Source of the DNA: Mytilisepta virgata
Taxonomy: Eukaryota > Mollusca > Bivalvia > Mytilida > Mytilidae
NCBI GenBank assembly: GCA_028015205.1
Contig: CM051516.1
Coordinates: forward strand, 36,408,230-36,472,229
Reading direction: 5' to 3'
Length of the DNA stretch: 64,000 nt
This document shows positions 1-11,045 of the stretch, piece after piece. The position numbers and the translations under genes were made by a program. The notes under the pieces were generated by a model. It did no database searches and was not told the DNA's origin. It saw only the letters and a program-made list of their open reading frames with translations. Numbering within the stretch: position 1 is the stretch's first letter; each line of letters begins with the position of its first letter.

Positions 1-1802
1 CATAATGAGCAATTACCGGGGTATAACAGTTACACCTACTATTGGAAAAACTTTTGAATATGCCTTTCTGGAAAAACTTAATCTAAAATCAAAAACACAA
101 CTACAGTTTGGATTTACAGAAGGATTGTCACCTATCATGTCAAGTCTGCTCATATCAGAAGCTCGATATGAAATAAAAAATCAACTGAAAACTTCTTTAT
201 ATCTGTTCTTGATGTACAATCAGCATTTGATGTTGTACAGCATATTATCTTAATGGATAAGGCTCTTGACCAAAATATGCATCCAACTTATTGGAAAATT
301 CTAACAGAGCTATATGATGGGCTTAGTTCCAAAGTAAAATAGATGGATGGATTAAGTGAACCATTCAAAATTAAGCAAGGTGTAAGACAAGGTGGTATAC
401 TTTCAACACACTTGTACAAAATATTTGTACAAGATCTACTAGTAGAGCTAGAGCAGAACGCATTGAGATATCATTTGGGAGACATATATGTAAGGGCTCC
501 AACTTGTGCAGATGATATAGCCTTTATCTCAAACAACGAGTATGAACTACAAATAATGTTGAACGTAATAGATAGATATGCTAAAGAGCATCATTATAGA
601 ATACACCCTACCAAAACAGAAATAATCGATTGCTCAAATCATAAATCCAGCTACAACTGGACATTGGGAGGCAAAGTAGTAAAAACAACTGATCGTAGTG
701 AACATTTAGGAATAAAGAGAACCGATGGAAAAGAACATAACTTCAACATAAATGAAAGAATACAAACAGCTAGAAGAACAAAGTATGCACTTATGGGTTC
801 TGGTGTGCACGGTACAAATGGACTTAACCCTGCAATCTCATACCAAATATATAAAACCTATGTAATACCAAGACTGACATATGGTCTTGAAGTACTACCT
901 TTAACAAAATCAAATATAGAGGAACTAGAGATATTCCACAGGAAAAGCTTGAGGCACCTGCAGTCGCTACCAGAAAGAACATCAAATGCCGTGGTCCTGC
1001 TATTACTAGGAGCATTGCCTATAGAAGCTGAAATACATAAAAGACAATTATCACTTTAATACTCCATAGTATCATGTGACAACAGCAAAATTAAAGATGT
1101 TATGAATAGACAAATTGCCACTAATTATGACAACAAGAAAAGTTTTTTCAGCAGGATACTGAATATACTTAAAATGTATGATCTTCCTTCCATTAACTAT
1201 TCACAGAAAAACCTTCCAAAAAGAGATATATGGAAAGAAGAAACTAAGAAAAAAGTAAACCAATATTGGAATGCTCAATTAAAATCTGAAGCTCTTGGTA
1301 AAACCAGTCTAAAAAATATGAATATAGAAAACTTAGAAATTGGAAAAACAGCTCAAGTATGGAATCTACAAAATCAACCAAGACTTGAGCTAAGAAAAGC
1401 AATTATAAAAGCCAGAATGATGACTGGATCATATATATTACAGTCAGACAAACACAAGTTCACACACTTTATAGCAGAACCGTTATGTCAATTGAGCAAT
1501 ACAGAAAATGAAGATATTGTTCATATGGTTACCTCTTGTCCGGTGCTAAGTACTGTAAGAGAGAGAAATACTATGTAGAGATGAAAAAGGAAATACTGGA
1601 TAGTATTGATCCAATTAAATGGAATACTTTCTGTTACAACAAGATGGAAATAACCCGACTGATACTGGATTGTAATAATTTCAAAGGAACACTGAGCATG
1701 AGTAGCGAACTCATAACCCAGATAGAGGAAAAATGTAGAAATCTATTATTCCAACTTCATGCAAAGAGAATAGAAGCACTGGATGCATTAAACAACAAAT
1801 AA
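1..1802 (+). pseudogene. Decayed LINE (non-LTR retrotransposon) reverse transcriptase, 5' end outside window
   Basis: In life this would be the ORF2-type polyprotein that copies element RNA into DNA at the insertion site. The start shows an NYRGI..TP..GK.FE block typical of RT motifs 1-2. A VQSAFDVV segment (motif A, near 220-245) is reached only after a frame change near 205. QGVRQGGILS follows at residues 12-21 of the 343-1059 frame, and CADDIAF, the catalytic DD pair, at residues 55-61. The 1102-1578 frame carries the C-terminal E-D-x2-H-x5-C signature of LINE zinc knuckles; its first cysteines are partly lost. Damage seen: a frameshift near 205, stops at 340-342 and 1057-1059, and a frameshift near 1540-1575; the final frame stops at 1800-1802. 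The frames otherwise join in order. Clade is not assigned. The element is certainly dead. Confidence 0.9.
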
Positions 1803-3255
1803 TATGTGGCAATGAATGTATACATAGTGATAGTTATAATAGTGTATAGTTTTGAAACATACGTATATAAATTGCATTCACTAAAAATCTAAAAAGGGCA
1901 TCGAACGTTATATTCTGATAATAATATCACATGAAGGTGAAAATCACCCGTGTACAAGCACAACAACAATATATATCGATCATGCTATTGGTAAAGTAAT
2001 CTTAAAACTACAAATGAATCATATAAAGTCTTAACTTTTAACATCACCATCTCAGATGATAATGAATGATCTTAATTTTTCTTTAAGTCACTGTTATTTT
2101 TTATCCATTTTAATATCCTATTTTTATGGTAAACTGGCTAGGAAATTTTTACAGTGTAATCCATTATATTTTAAAATAGTACAAATATCTTAAAATATGA
2201 CACAAAATAATATTTCTAAATTTAATATATAATTGTAATACAATTTTTTTTTTTTTATCATACTGAGCAAAGTCAGATATCATATCTAGATGAAAGGAAG
2301 GAGATGTTTTAGATTTTAAACATTGACTAATAGCTTGATATTTTAACAAGTTGCCAAATTCAAATTCATCTAATATGTAAGCCTAAGCTGCTTATTTTAA
2401 CATCATAAACTCCCTATGTAAAATAAACCCATATAAGCATCTATTATTTTTATAATCTTATTGTCACCGACATGCATAAGATACACACATCATCGTCACA
2501 TGTAAATAAGATAAGCTTATAATAAACAAGTTAAAAGCAATATCTGTATATATAACTTAAAAAAGTCACAACAACTAAAAAAAACAAAATATATATATAA
2601 ACAATCTTCCACACAGTGTGCTGTACATAGTTATATAAAACAAATCAAAAATTCTCCACAAAATTACCCTTATATATACTCTAATATTATTAGAGGTGTT
2701 CCTGTCTATTGGAAGCTTATACAAAGAAGAAGAAGGTGTCTGTCATTTTGATGTTTTAGTTTTTTAAGTGATCGTAACCTCTTCCCTCGAGTTGGTCTGT
2801 TTAATTTCACTCCTCAACTACATGCCTCTGATGCCAGTGTTTGTTGTAATAATAAGGTAAGAAACTATTATCCGTACAACTATTATACCTCTCAAGTATG
2901 AAAGTACATATTTGATCTGTCATGTACTATAGACCTTAATTAAGATATAATTAGCATATATGATGATGATATATGTGATGATTGTGAAAAACCATATCTC
3001 TTTAGATCTCAATTTAAATGTATCATTAATTTTGCTGGTTCGTAATGTAACAAAGAAATGAATCAGGTGTTAGGAATTATATCATATATTATGGTTTTAG
3101 TTATTATGTCGCACCCAGACGTAGTTTTGGAAAACTCAAATTTTATTTTTCTCATTATCTGCCCAGTCAATCTTTTTGAACCTTCGAAGGATTATTCCTT
3201 GCATCAAATCAAACTGATTTCTGCAAAAAATTGGAATCGGTTGGACAAACTTTTT
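1803..3255. other. LINE 3' flank, then AT-rich sequence
   Basis: The first 150 or so bases are probably the 3' untranslated end of the LINE; no clear poly-A tail or target duplication was found. The rest is AT-rich with short A and T runs and no recognisable gene. A GTAAG-type donor-like site near 2858 is not supported by anything around it. Confidence 0.5.
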
Positions 3256-3415
3256 CACTGTTGCCATGGAAACAAAAAAGGGAGGATTTTTGTTAAAATT
3301 TGATTTTTTGCTCCAAATGTATTTCAAACTGCATAAAATGGATGAGTAAGTGTCTCCCCAACTTTTGGGGTTTCAAAATTTCCAAAATGGCTGCCGTTGT
3401 CATGGAAACGAAAAA
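3256..3415. repeat. Repeat carrying two X-box-like palindromes
   Basis: Two related segments about 136 bases apart each contain GTTRYCATGGAAAC followed by an A/G-rich stretch (3260-3273 and 3396-3409). A third copy of the same 14-base word lies at 52134-52147 in similar context. The word fits the consensus bound by RFX factors (GTTNCCATGGNAAC). Whether it acts as one is unknown; repetition suggests it belongs to a dispersed repeat. Confidence 0.45.
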
Positions 3416-3649
3416 AGGTAAAATTTTCAATATTCAAAATTTTACACCAAAATCATTTAAAACTTTACAGTAAGGACCTTTAACATGCCTTTGTGCACAA
3501 GTTTCTCTACAAGTTTTAGGGCAACCATCGAAATAGCTGCCAGGGCGACATATGCTCAATGGCAATTCTAGTTTACTTTTCTTATTTATTATCTTTTATA
3601 CAATTGATCATTGTATGTAACCATTTCCAACTTTGTTTCCTATATTTTC

Positions 3650-3950
3650 TAACATATGCGGAAAGGGCGACAAAGACTCATCCTGCAACACTCCAGTGTT
3701 ACAAAGAAAAACGGAATTTGTTTTACACCTGTCCAGATTTTTTTTAACATTTATTGACAGATTTTAATAAATCGCCAATTGTTCATATTTTCAGTATTAA
3801 TTGCCATAAAATGTAATTAGACACATTGTCAAATGCTTTAATAAAATCAAAGAAACATAGATACAGGCATCTTACCTCAGATCTCTCTATTACATGTAAG
3901 AAGTAAAGAGCAAGAACGTATGCTTTTCTAAAGGATGAATAACAATAACC
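3650..3950 (-). pseudogene. LINE reverse transcriptase fragment
   Basis: Read on the minus strand, the open frame ending at 3783 contains CLYLCFFDFIKAFDNV, a good match to RT motif A (the F-x-D-F-x-K-A-F-D pattern, around 3820-3870). About 130 bases further on, in another frame (3662-3695), comes GVLQDESLSPF, which matches motif B (GVxQGExLSPxLF) with G changed to D. The spacing is a little shorter than in intact LINEs, so at least one small deletion and a frameshift separate the motifs. No FADD motif survives downstream. Its motifs look different from those of the element at 1-1802, so it may be another LINE clade. Family A repeat sequence adjoins its 5' side. Confidence 0.65.
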
Positions 3951-4190
3951 TAAAACGTTGAAAAGATCCAAATACCAAAACAACCTAAAGAGCAAAGCCA
4001 AAGTCTTCTAAGGAAAGAGTGAATCACAAGTCAGGTATCCTTAGTTTTCACAAAATAAACAATATTTATAACTGTAAATTTTAAAGTAACATTTCACGCT
4101 TGTATCGACAAATTAGCAACAGTACTGATCATAACACCGGGGACTTGGAGTCCACCAGCAGAGACATTCAATCAGTGGTAATAATTGTGA
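3950..4190 (+). repeat. Family A interspersed repeat, 3' part
   Basis: Matches the later part of family A: a 'ccaaaaccatctaagg'-like stretch, a Lys-rich A/T section, then a diagnostic end with 'ggggacttggagtccacc' and 'cagtggtaataatt'. The 5' part with the 'gtcgatttacgac' block is missing. Described further at 7026-7371. Confidence 0.75.
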
Positions 4191-7025
4191 TTTTGAGTCC
4201 AATTTGTCCTGTGTTTGAATTTTCAAAATGGCTGCCACTAATGTGGACGCTAGATGAAATACGTGTACTCCAATTATTATCATGTTCGTATTACAGTCAC
4301 GCACCGTGTCTAGACATTTCAACAGAATCATAGAATCAAGCATGTGGTTTGGTAACTTTTGTGTACGGTAAAAAAAATCCAAAAATATGAAATTCAGTAA
4401 AAGTTACGAAGAATTATTGAAAATTCGCACCTTTTAAGTACATTTGCCTTTGCGGTATTGTACATTGTAATTTACTGAAAGTCTTGTTATCCGGCGGGTA
4501 ACAGAGCCCAAGGATTAAATGAAATAAATAGAATTTTATGAAAGCTTTCAAATCTCAATAGAAAAATTATAAGGTATACGTACATTTTAGAGTAAGAATA
4601 TTTTGGAGAGTATTTGCAATTTAATTAAAAAAAAATTCGGTGTGACAGTAAGTTGTTACTTTCAATTAATTCTTGATAATACTAGTATTTGACAGTTTAC
4701 CCAAAGTGTTTATGGCCATGTATTTGGCGTGATATGGTTCATTCTGTAGATAACGAACAACAGAACAACTATGGACTGTCAATCACCCAACAACTGCTGC
4801 ATGGACACGTTTTGCTCGTCCGTTTTTTATATATTTTTGTAAAGAGACGATAATGAATAATAAAACCCAAAACTTTATAACAAAGGTGACAATTTTAACT
4901 TCCGATTATGAACTTCCTCTTTCTTACCAGTAACATACCAACATTGATTCGTTACTGCCCTAGATGTGATACCGTATACACGGCGAGTTTCTCGGCAGAG
5001 CGATATTGCTGCCACACATCTTATATTACCACGTTTGATGTATGATTTCCATGGTGTCACCTGTATTAATACACACGGTAGTTTACAACTCTTCGTTCAG
5101 CATTTACTTAATATAATATTTTCTTCTGTTTATCCAACATTTGCTGTTCTATGTCTATGCATCGTTACCGATATCGAAGAATATTAATTTCTACCCCCAA
5201 TTGAAGGTACGAGAATTTCATTCATGTCGTAGCGATGGTTATAATATTAAATAGATTGTAGGAAAGACTTTAAGAAATTTAAGCATTTCTACTTCGTCAC
5301 ATTCAAATGAAAAATATCATTTTTGTTAACAGTGTCTTTTCCAGTTAGACCTAAGTTTAAAATAAGATATGTGACATCAGCTCTGAAACAGAACCTTTAC
5401 AGAATAAAAATATATCATTAAAAAGGCTGTCGTTTCATGAAAACGACCAAGTTACTAATTTTTACAATGTTGAAAAGTGTTTCAAATCCGTTTAAATTTA
5501 TGGTTATATTAATAAAAGTATGAGTTATCCCTCTTTGTTCGTCTGAATTTTGTTTTCAATAAACATTCTCTGTGCCCTTGACATGTATAAAAAGAGAAAT
5601 ATCTAAACGTATAATCTAAATAAAATTCTAACAATTGGTATAATTTGTTTCCCAATCCACTATAAATAAGTTTAAACTAAATTGCTTAAGGTCAAATTTT
5701 TGTACGCAATCAAATTTATACTTTTTTTTCCATAAAGCATATGTACTGGTAATAAGTAACTGGGGCCTATGGTAGGTGCTGTATTTATCTAACTGTTAGT
5801 GTAAGCTTTTCCTACTTCCAAGATGCTCAACAAAATTAAATCGCTATTCACTTTATTTTATACAATGTCTTGGTCCCACTAATTAAACATGCGACTTTTA
5901 TTTTATGTTTATTAACACGCTGTATATTAAACTTAATACGCTATACAAATGTAAATTGGAATATATAAAATTTAAATTCATTACAGAAAGCAATACAAAA
6001 TATCCATCTTTTGCTTTTAATCTGAAAAGATTTAATACATCAAAGATGAACACAATGCCTAGATTACAATAAATATCCGCTGTGTCCTCTTGCATAATAA
6101 AAATATTAATTTATGATGTAACAGTGACAAGTTCATAGCACTAGTTGGAAATTTTAGTTCCGTATGAGTAAACTCTTTAAATGTGAATCTATCAATTAAA
6201 AACATTAAAGCATTTTGTAGTTAATGACACATTAATAGTGTATACCTTCAAAGGTCCTGTTGGCAGACAACAGCACGCGACATAAATCTCGTGCTATGAA
6301 TATTAATAAACTAAATTACATTTGTCAAAACTACCTAATATAAATAATTCTGAAAACATGTATGCTGTGTATCTTGTTTTTGTTTTTCGTAAAAACGTAG
6401 ATAAACCGTTTTTTACTGCACTCGTGGTCAAAATACAGAAAAATTAACTACAATAAAAAAACTACTTATTAATCGAAATGAAGGATAGGTAATGAAAACT
6501 GCACGGGAATATTTTGTAATTTTTCTCTTTTGACCACCATTAAGAGGGTTATCGTTTTTTAACAGAATTTAGTACTATTGAGTTATTGATCCTCACAAGG
6601 TTGCAGTTACCCAAACCATGCATCTAAGTATTTTGCAACACCCAAAAATGTCAAATTTTAAACGAGTTTTCTGTAACTAAGGAAGAGTATTTGAATTGAT
6701 GCTGACTTTTTCGTTACAATCCTTGTTTCGTAGATAAGTTGAACAAAACGTACTGGATTTTTTTTTGTTTCCTTTTTCAAGCATTTTCACATAATTGACG
6801 TCAAATGTTGATAGGTTTGTTTGTGTCTTTCACATCGGGAACAAACACATACAATATCTTGACAGCCTTTAATTTATTCTTAATCCTAGAAATTGAGAAG
6901 TTTAATTATTTTTCGTTTATCCATTATTATGCAATTTGCCCAAATCTCTTTTATTGGTCCTCTCTCTTTTACACCACTTTTTTTCAAATTTCGCGACAGT
7001 ATTATAATATTATAATAAATTCTTT
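4191..7025. other. AT-rich, no gene recognised; one GC-richer patch
   Basis: No gene is recognised. A patch at about 4690-5190 is richer in GC and has overlapping open frames on both strands (4966-5187 plus, 4875-5060 minus), as old transposon coding sequence often does, but no motif is assignable. A small hairpin (AGCACG/CGTGCT) lies at 6272-6295, followed by 'tatgaatattaat', a word also present near 35600 and 39210. Confidence 0.4.
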
Positions 7026-7371
7026 GATACCAATGTTCATGCACAAACTATGAGCATTTCGTCGATTTACGACTCATCAGTTGTGATCAAGGCCTGAAAT
7101 GTTAAAAAAGATTAAAACAATAATACTAAATGTTGAAGAGAAAATTCAAAAGGGCCAAAAATACCAAAAGGGTAAATCAAATACCATCTCAAGACAGAGC
7201 TATGCTCGAGGGAGATACATTATGTACTCCTTAGTTTTCACAAAATTTAACGTTTTTTACCTGTAAATTTAAAATATTCTTTTCGGGCTAGTTTCAATTG
7301 ACCTGGATATACCCTCGGGGACTTAGAGTCCACCACCAGAGGTATCGACTCAGTGGTAATAATTTTTTGGA
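7026..7371 (+). repeat. Family A interspersed repeat, nearly full unit
   Basis: This is the best reference unit, about 345 bp. Order of blocks: 'gatacca..ttcatgcac', 'tttcgtcgatttacgac', 'tcatcagttgtg.tcaaggc', 'aatgttgaagag', 'caaaagggtaaa', 'accatct', 'cgagggagata', 'ttagttttcacaaaat', 'cgggctagt', 'taccctcggggactt', 'gtggtaataa'. The next unit starts directly afterwards, giving a head-to-tail dimer with a period near 343 bp. It has no coding potential. At least 16 fragments of this family occur in the window. I recognise it as mussel-type but cannot give a formal class. Confidence 0.85.
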
Positions 7372-7748
7372 TAATAATTTTGATGCACCAGATGTGCACA
7401 TTTCGTCGATTTACGATTCATCAGTTGTGTCCAAGGCCTAAAATGTTCATCCTCCCAAGTTATGGTTTTGTATCCACGTTCGTTCCAACAAATCCCTGAC
7501 GTCATACAATCATATTTTACGGGTTACGAAGTGAACGATTTTCATTGGTTACTTTTCTAGGTCAAAAGAAAATCCATTTGCGTCGTAGGTAGAACTTTCT
7601 AGGTCACACACCAGGCGGCGATATGCTCGACCCTCAAAATATGAATATGTGGTGTCAGGGGTTTGTAGGAACGAATGTGGATACAAAACCCTAACTTGGG
7701 AGGATGAAAATGTTGAAAATTCAAAAATGTTGAAGAGCAATTTCAAAC
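7372..7748 (+). repeat. Family A unit 2, split by an inserted element
   Basis: The second head-to-tail unit starts with 'ttttgatgcaccagatgt' and runs to 7447. It is interrupted by the inverted-repeat element at 7448-7706 and resumes at 7707 with 'gaaaatt..aatgttgaagag'. It ends at about 7748, where the pearl-like element begins. Confidence 0.85.
7448..7706. mobile_element. 259-bp MITE with long terminal inverted repeats and 8-bp target duplication
   Basis: The first 71 bases (7448-7518) are the reverse complement of the last 71 (7636-7706) with about ten mismatches; both ends begin CATCCTCCCAAGTTA. It is flanked by the direct repeat AAAATGTT (7440-7447 and 7707-7714), a perfect 8-bp target-site duplication. 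Removing the element and one duplicate restores a family A unit, so the insertion site is confirmed by an independent sequence. No transposase is present, so it would depend on another element. An 8-bp duplication fits hAT, P or Merlin-type elements; the ends do not match one of these clearly. Confidence 0.9.
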
Positions 7749-7750
7749 TA

Positions 7751-8992
7751 GAGGCTCAGAGGGCTGAGACTGTATCGCTATGGCAGAAACAAGAATTGCC
7801 CATGGCGGCCATGTTTGTCGCATAATCTAGACAAAATGAAAAAAAATGTAAAAAACCTCCCACAGATGCATCTTGTCAAGTATCGTTTCATTTGGCCATG
7901 CGGTTTCAGAGAAAAAGATTTCTTTATATCGGCCTATAAGAAACAAGAATTGCCCATGGCAGTCATGTTTGTCGTCCAATCAGGATGAAAAAAAATCATT
8001 TCATAAAACACTTTCCATAGATGCTTCCTGTCAAGTTTGGTTCACAGTTTTGGCCAAGTAGTTCCAGAATTTTTTTTTTAATTAACCAATGAGAAACAAG
8101 AATTACCCATGACGGCCATGTTTGTTGCCCGATCGTGACGAAATGAGGAAACTGTAACGAACCTCCCCTAGATGTTTCCTGTCAAGTTTCGTTCCATTTG
8201 GCCAAGCGACTTCAGAGGAGAAGATTGTCAATAATAAAAAAGAACTTCCCATGGCTTCCATATGTGTAGTCCAACCGGGACGAAATGAGGAAATTTGATT
8301 TATAAAGGACCTCCCAAATTTTCGTCTAGTCAAGTTTCGTTCCATTTTGCCCAGTCATTTCAGAGGAGAAGATTTTTTTATATCAGCCAATCAGAAACAA
8401 GAACTGCCCATGGTGGCCATATTTGTAGTCCGATCGGGAAAAAATAGAAGACTTTTTACAGAACCTCCCATAGATGCTTCCTATCAGGTTTCACTCCATT
8501 TGGCCAAGCAGTTCCAGAAAAATTTTTTTTTAAATTCTTTTAATTAACCAATGAGAAACAAGAATTGCCCATGACGGCCATGTTTGTTGCCTGATCGGGA
8601 CGAAATGAGGAAAATTTGTAAAGAACCTCCCATATATGCTTCCTGTCAAGTTTAGTTCTATTTGGCCTAGCAATTTCAGAGAAGATTTTTTTTTATATCA
8701 GCCAATCAGAAACTGCCCGTGGCGGCCAAATTTGCAGTTCTATTGGGACGAAATGGGGAAATTTTATAAAGAACCTCCCATATATACTTCCTGTCAAGCT
8801 TTGTTCTATGGCGGCCATGTTTGTTGTACGATCGGGACGAATAGAGCAAACTTTATTAAGGACCTTACATAGAGGCTTCCTGCGAAATTTAATATCATTT
8901 GGCCCAGTGGTTTCAGGGTAGAAGTTTAACATGTGAAAGTTAACGGACGAAGGACGAGATGACAAAAGCTCACATAGCCTTTGGCCAGGTAA
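7751..8992 (+). mobile_element. Pearl-like tandem-repeat element, about 8 core units
   Basis: A left end with 'gaggctcagagggctgaga' is followed by core units of about 150 bp, each with 'gcccatggcggccatgttt', 'aacctcccatagatgc', 'ttcctgtcaagttt', 'ccatttggccaag' and 'tttcagaggagaaga'. Unit marks lie at 7801, 7955, 8108, 8250, 8409, 8570, 8718 and 8808. A short 'acggacgaaggacgag' tract and the right end 'tcacatagcctttgg' follow. Left end, tandem core, ACGG microsatellite and right end are the layout of bivalve pearl elements, thought to be Helitron-like and non-autonomous. Short open frames across it are by-products of the repeat. The left and right ends match the element at 40471-41476. Confidence 0.8.
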
Positions 8993-9535
8993 TAATGTAA
9001 TAATCCAATAAACAATCTATCTTTTAATGCATTTTATTGCAACAAGAATGTTTCCTCTCACGGAGTTACTCTTTCGGAGAACCCGATGTCACTACCGGTT
9101 TTTAGTGGGTGCGAACAGCGCTTTTGTTTGTATCCAATGTTTTAACACATGTTTACATAAAATACATTGTATCTTTAAACTATGATCCTGAAATAATACT
9201 GTCAGCCATCCAAGAATCCATTCAAGGCCTTCATTTATTCAAAACTAGAAAACAGAAAAATATACATTAGATACAGGCGCATTAAACAAATACATCATAC
9301 ATCAGTTATGGGTGGGTGGGAAATTACAAACATAAACTCTTCACATACCGCTGCCAGATATGTTGGTAGGCAACTTCGATTAAACTTTTACGGCATACCA
9401 ACCGTTAAAATACTTCTACTAGTGCACGCACTGCACGGAATACATGTACTTCATCTAACAAAAAACCGCATTGCGGACATTTACATGCATAAACACTGAC
9501 CATGTGCTTACAGTAAACAATCCCAAATGTTCATC
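8993..9535. other. No gene recognised
   Basis: AT-rich sequence; a stretch at 9050-9120 is more GC-rich but has no identifiable motif. Confidence 0.4.
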
Positions 9536-10292
9536 ACTGGATTAAGACTCTACTACGCTCTCCACGACCTCCACAGTTGTAGCGGGATCGTGAAAAATTT
9601 CGTCTTCAGTGTGAAGGCTGTCACGACACTGCTACTCTTTTACTATGCATTAAATAGCTTTTTCTCGGTGTTTCTTTGCGTTACAATCGACGGTAAGTTC
9701 ACTGTACGATCATATCACGAAAACCAAGCTGCGAGCCCGATATTGTTACGCTGCTACCACGAGTATCACGTCTGCGCTGCATTATTTCTACGACTTTGTC
9801 ACGATCGGCGGACATTTACTTTATACCTTTATTGGAAGTTTAATTGTGGACTCCGCTCTCATGATCAGTTGACAACGTTAAATAGTCGTAGGAGCCTCGT
9901 AATGAGAACGTACCGTGGTCCTCTTTATGGAGAGCGGCAATGTTCGTAGTAGGCGCGCAGCATGGACGTAGTAATATCGTAGTTCGGGCATAGCAGTCAT
10001 AGTGCAAGCGTGAAACGATCGTAGTTCGAAGATGAGCCCAGCGTAGTTAGGCTTGCCTCGATTATTGACGACCAAGCCACCGGTCTTACGTCTCTACTAC
10101 GCTGCAACTGCTGTCACTAGACACTACGCTCCTTATATGACCTTGATACGATGTCACCACGACTATTAAACACCACGATCTAGCTACGTAATTTTGAAAA
10201 ACCACGCTGCGAGCCCGGCTTGTGAAGATCTTCTACGACCTGGACGATTTTTCAGATCGTAGCGCGGTCTTCGTCCATTGTGAAGGGGGTTA
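9536..10292. other. CpG-rich island dense in the words CTACGA/TCGTAG
   Basis: About 750 bp stand out from the AT-rich surroundings by GC content near one half and many CG dinucleotides. The words CTACGA, CGTAG and CCACGA recur dozens of times. Their strand polarity switches: C-rich on the plus strand at about 9540-9830, complementary at 9880-10060, C-rich again from 10080. The phrase 'gctgcgagcccg' is repeated at about 9729 and 10206. Open frames (9527-9949 plus, 9878-10075 minus) reflect the composition and match no domain I know. It could be an old composite repeat or fold-back element, or an unmethylated CpG island. Confidence 0.55.
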
Positions 10293-10682
10293 AAACATAT
10301 TTTTTGTTCGTTACCTTTAATAAATATATAATGAAACATGAATTACTTCCCGTTTGTGAAGAGGAAAAATCTAAATGATTTATGTAGACAACAGTGACAG
10401 ATGTTAACACTTTACAGACTGCATTCACTATATAGTTGTGTCATAACTCTTCTGTAATTCTAACAACTGAATTTATTAAAAAATGTGAATGGGACATAAT
10501 CTTCTGTAATTTTATCTGTTTAGTTTTTCTTTCATCTTATTGGTGTAATGTTATGAATTTCACGTCATTTATAGAACAATTAAGTCATTCAAAAAAACGG
10601 TTCATTTTCCATTTAAATGATCTAACAATGCACATATATCCTTCCGGCTTCAAGGACACTCTTGCTACATGTAGATGTTTCA
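10293..10682. other. No gene recognised
   Basis: AT-rich flank between the CpG-rich island and the LINE 3' end. The open frame starting at 10436 runs into the reverse complement of the LINE tail and is not credible. Confidence 0.4.
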
Positions 10683-11045
10683 ATGAGCTTAATACTAATT
10701 CAATTCAATTCAATTCAAACTTTATAGCAAACATAAAACCCAGTGGATTATAACAATACAAATGCATCACTTCACAAATAAAAACAAATACATGAAATGA
10801 AAACAGTTTTCTGCCTCCCTTCCTCAGTTCAAATGACTGAAATATAAAGGAAACCACTGTTTCTATATCTTCGGATGTTGATGGATTTAAAATTAGCTTT
10901 AATCTTTCCTCTGTATCTATAAAGTTAAAATTTGGATTTTTCTTGAACTATTTTAGAAAACATTGTTTCAGTTCCAAACTTATTATCTTACAATCAATGA
11001 AAAAATGACATTCAGTATCTTCTTTATTCAGAAATTTATATAAAT
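10683..11045 (-). pseudogene. 3' end of a LINE: C-terminal coding remnant plus microsatellite tail
   Basis: On the minus strand, from about 11040 down, the translation gives KEDTECHFFIDC, which fits the E-D-x-x-x-H-F-x3-C zinc-knuckle signature near the end of LINE ORF2. After one stop codon it continues in the same frame through EERLKLILNPS and ends FIFQSFELRKG, like the usual LINE C-terminus. Downstream on that strand comes a short untranslated region and a (TTGAA)n tail (10697-10718 on the plus strand), a common ending for LINEs. The fragment is 5'-truncated, as most LINE copies are. I chose the minus strand because coding motif and tail occur in the right order only there. Confidence 0.75.

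Noticed and set aside
2700..2865. Possible exon ending at a GTAAG donor
   Set aside because: Stops in all frames and no acceptor or partner exon.
9527..9949. 140-codon open frame in the CpG-rich island
   Set aside because: Open frames occur on both strands and follow the CTACGA word bias; no domain recognised.
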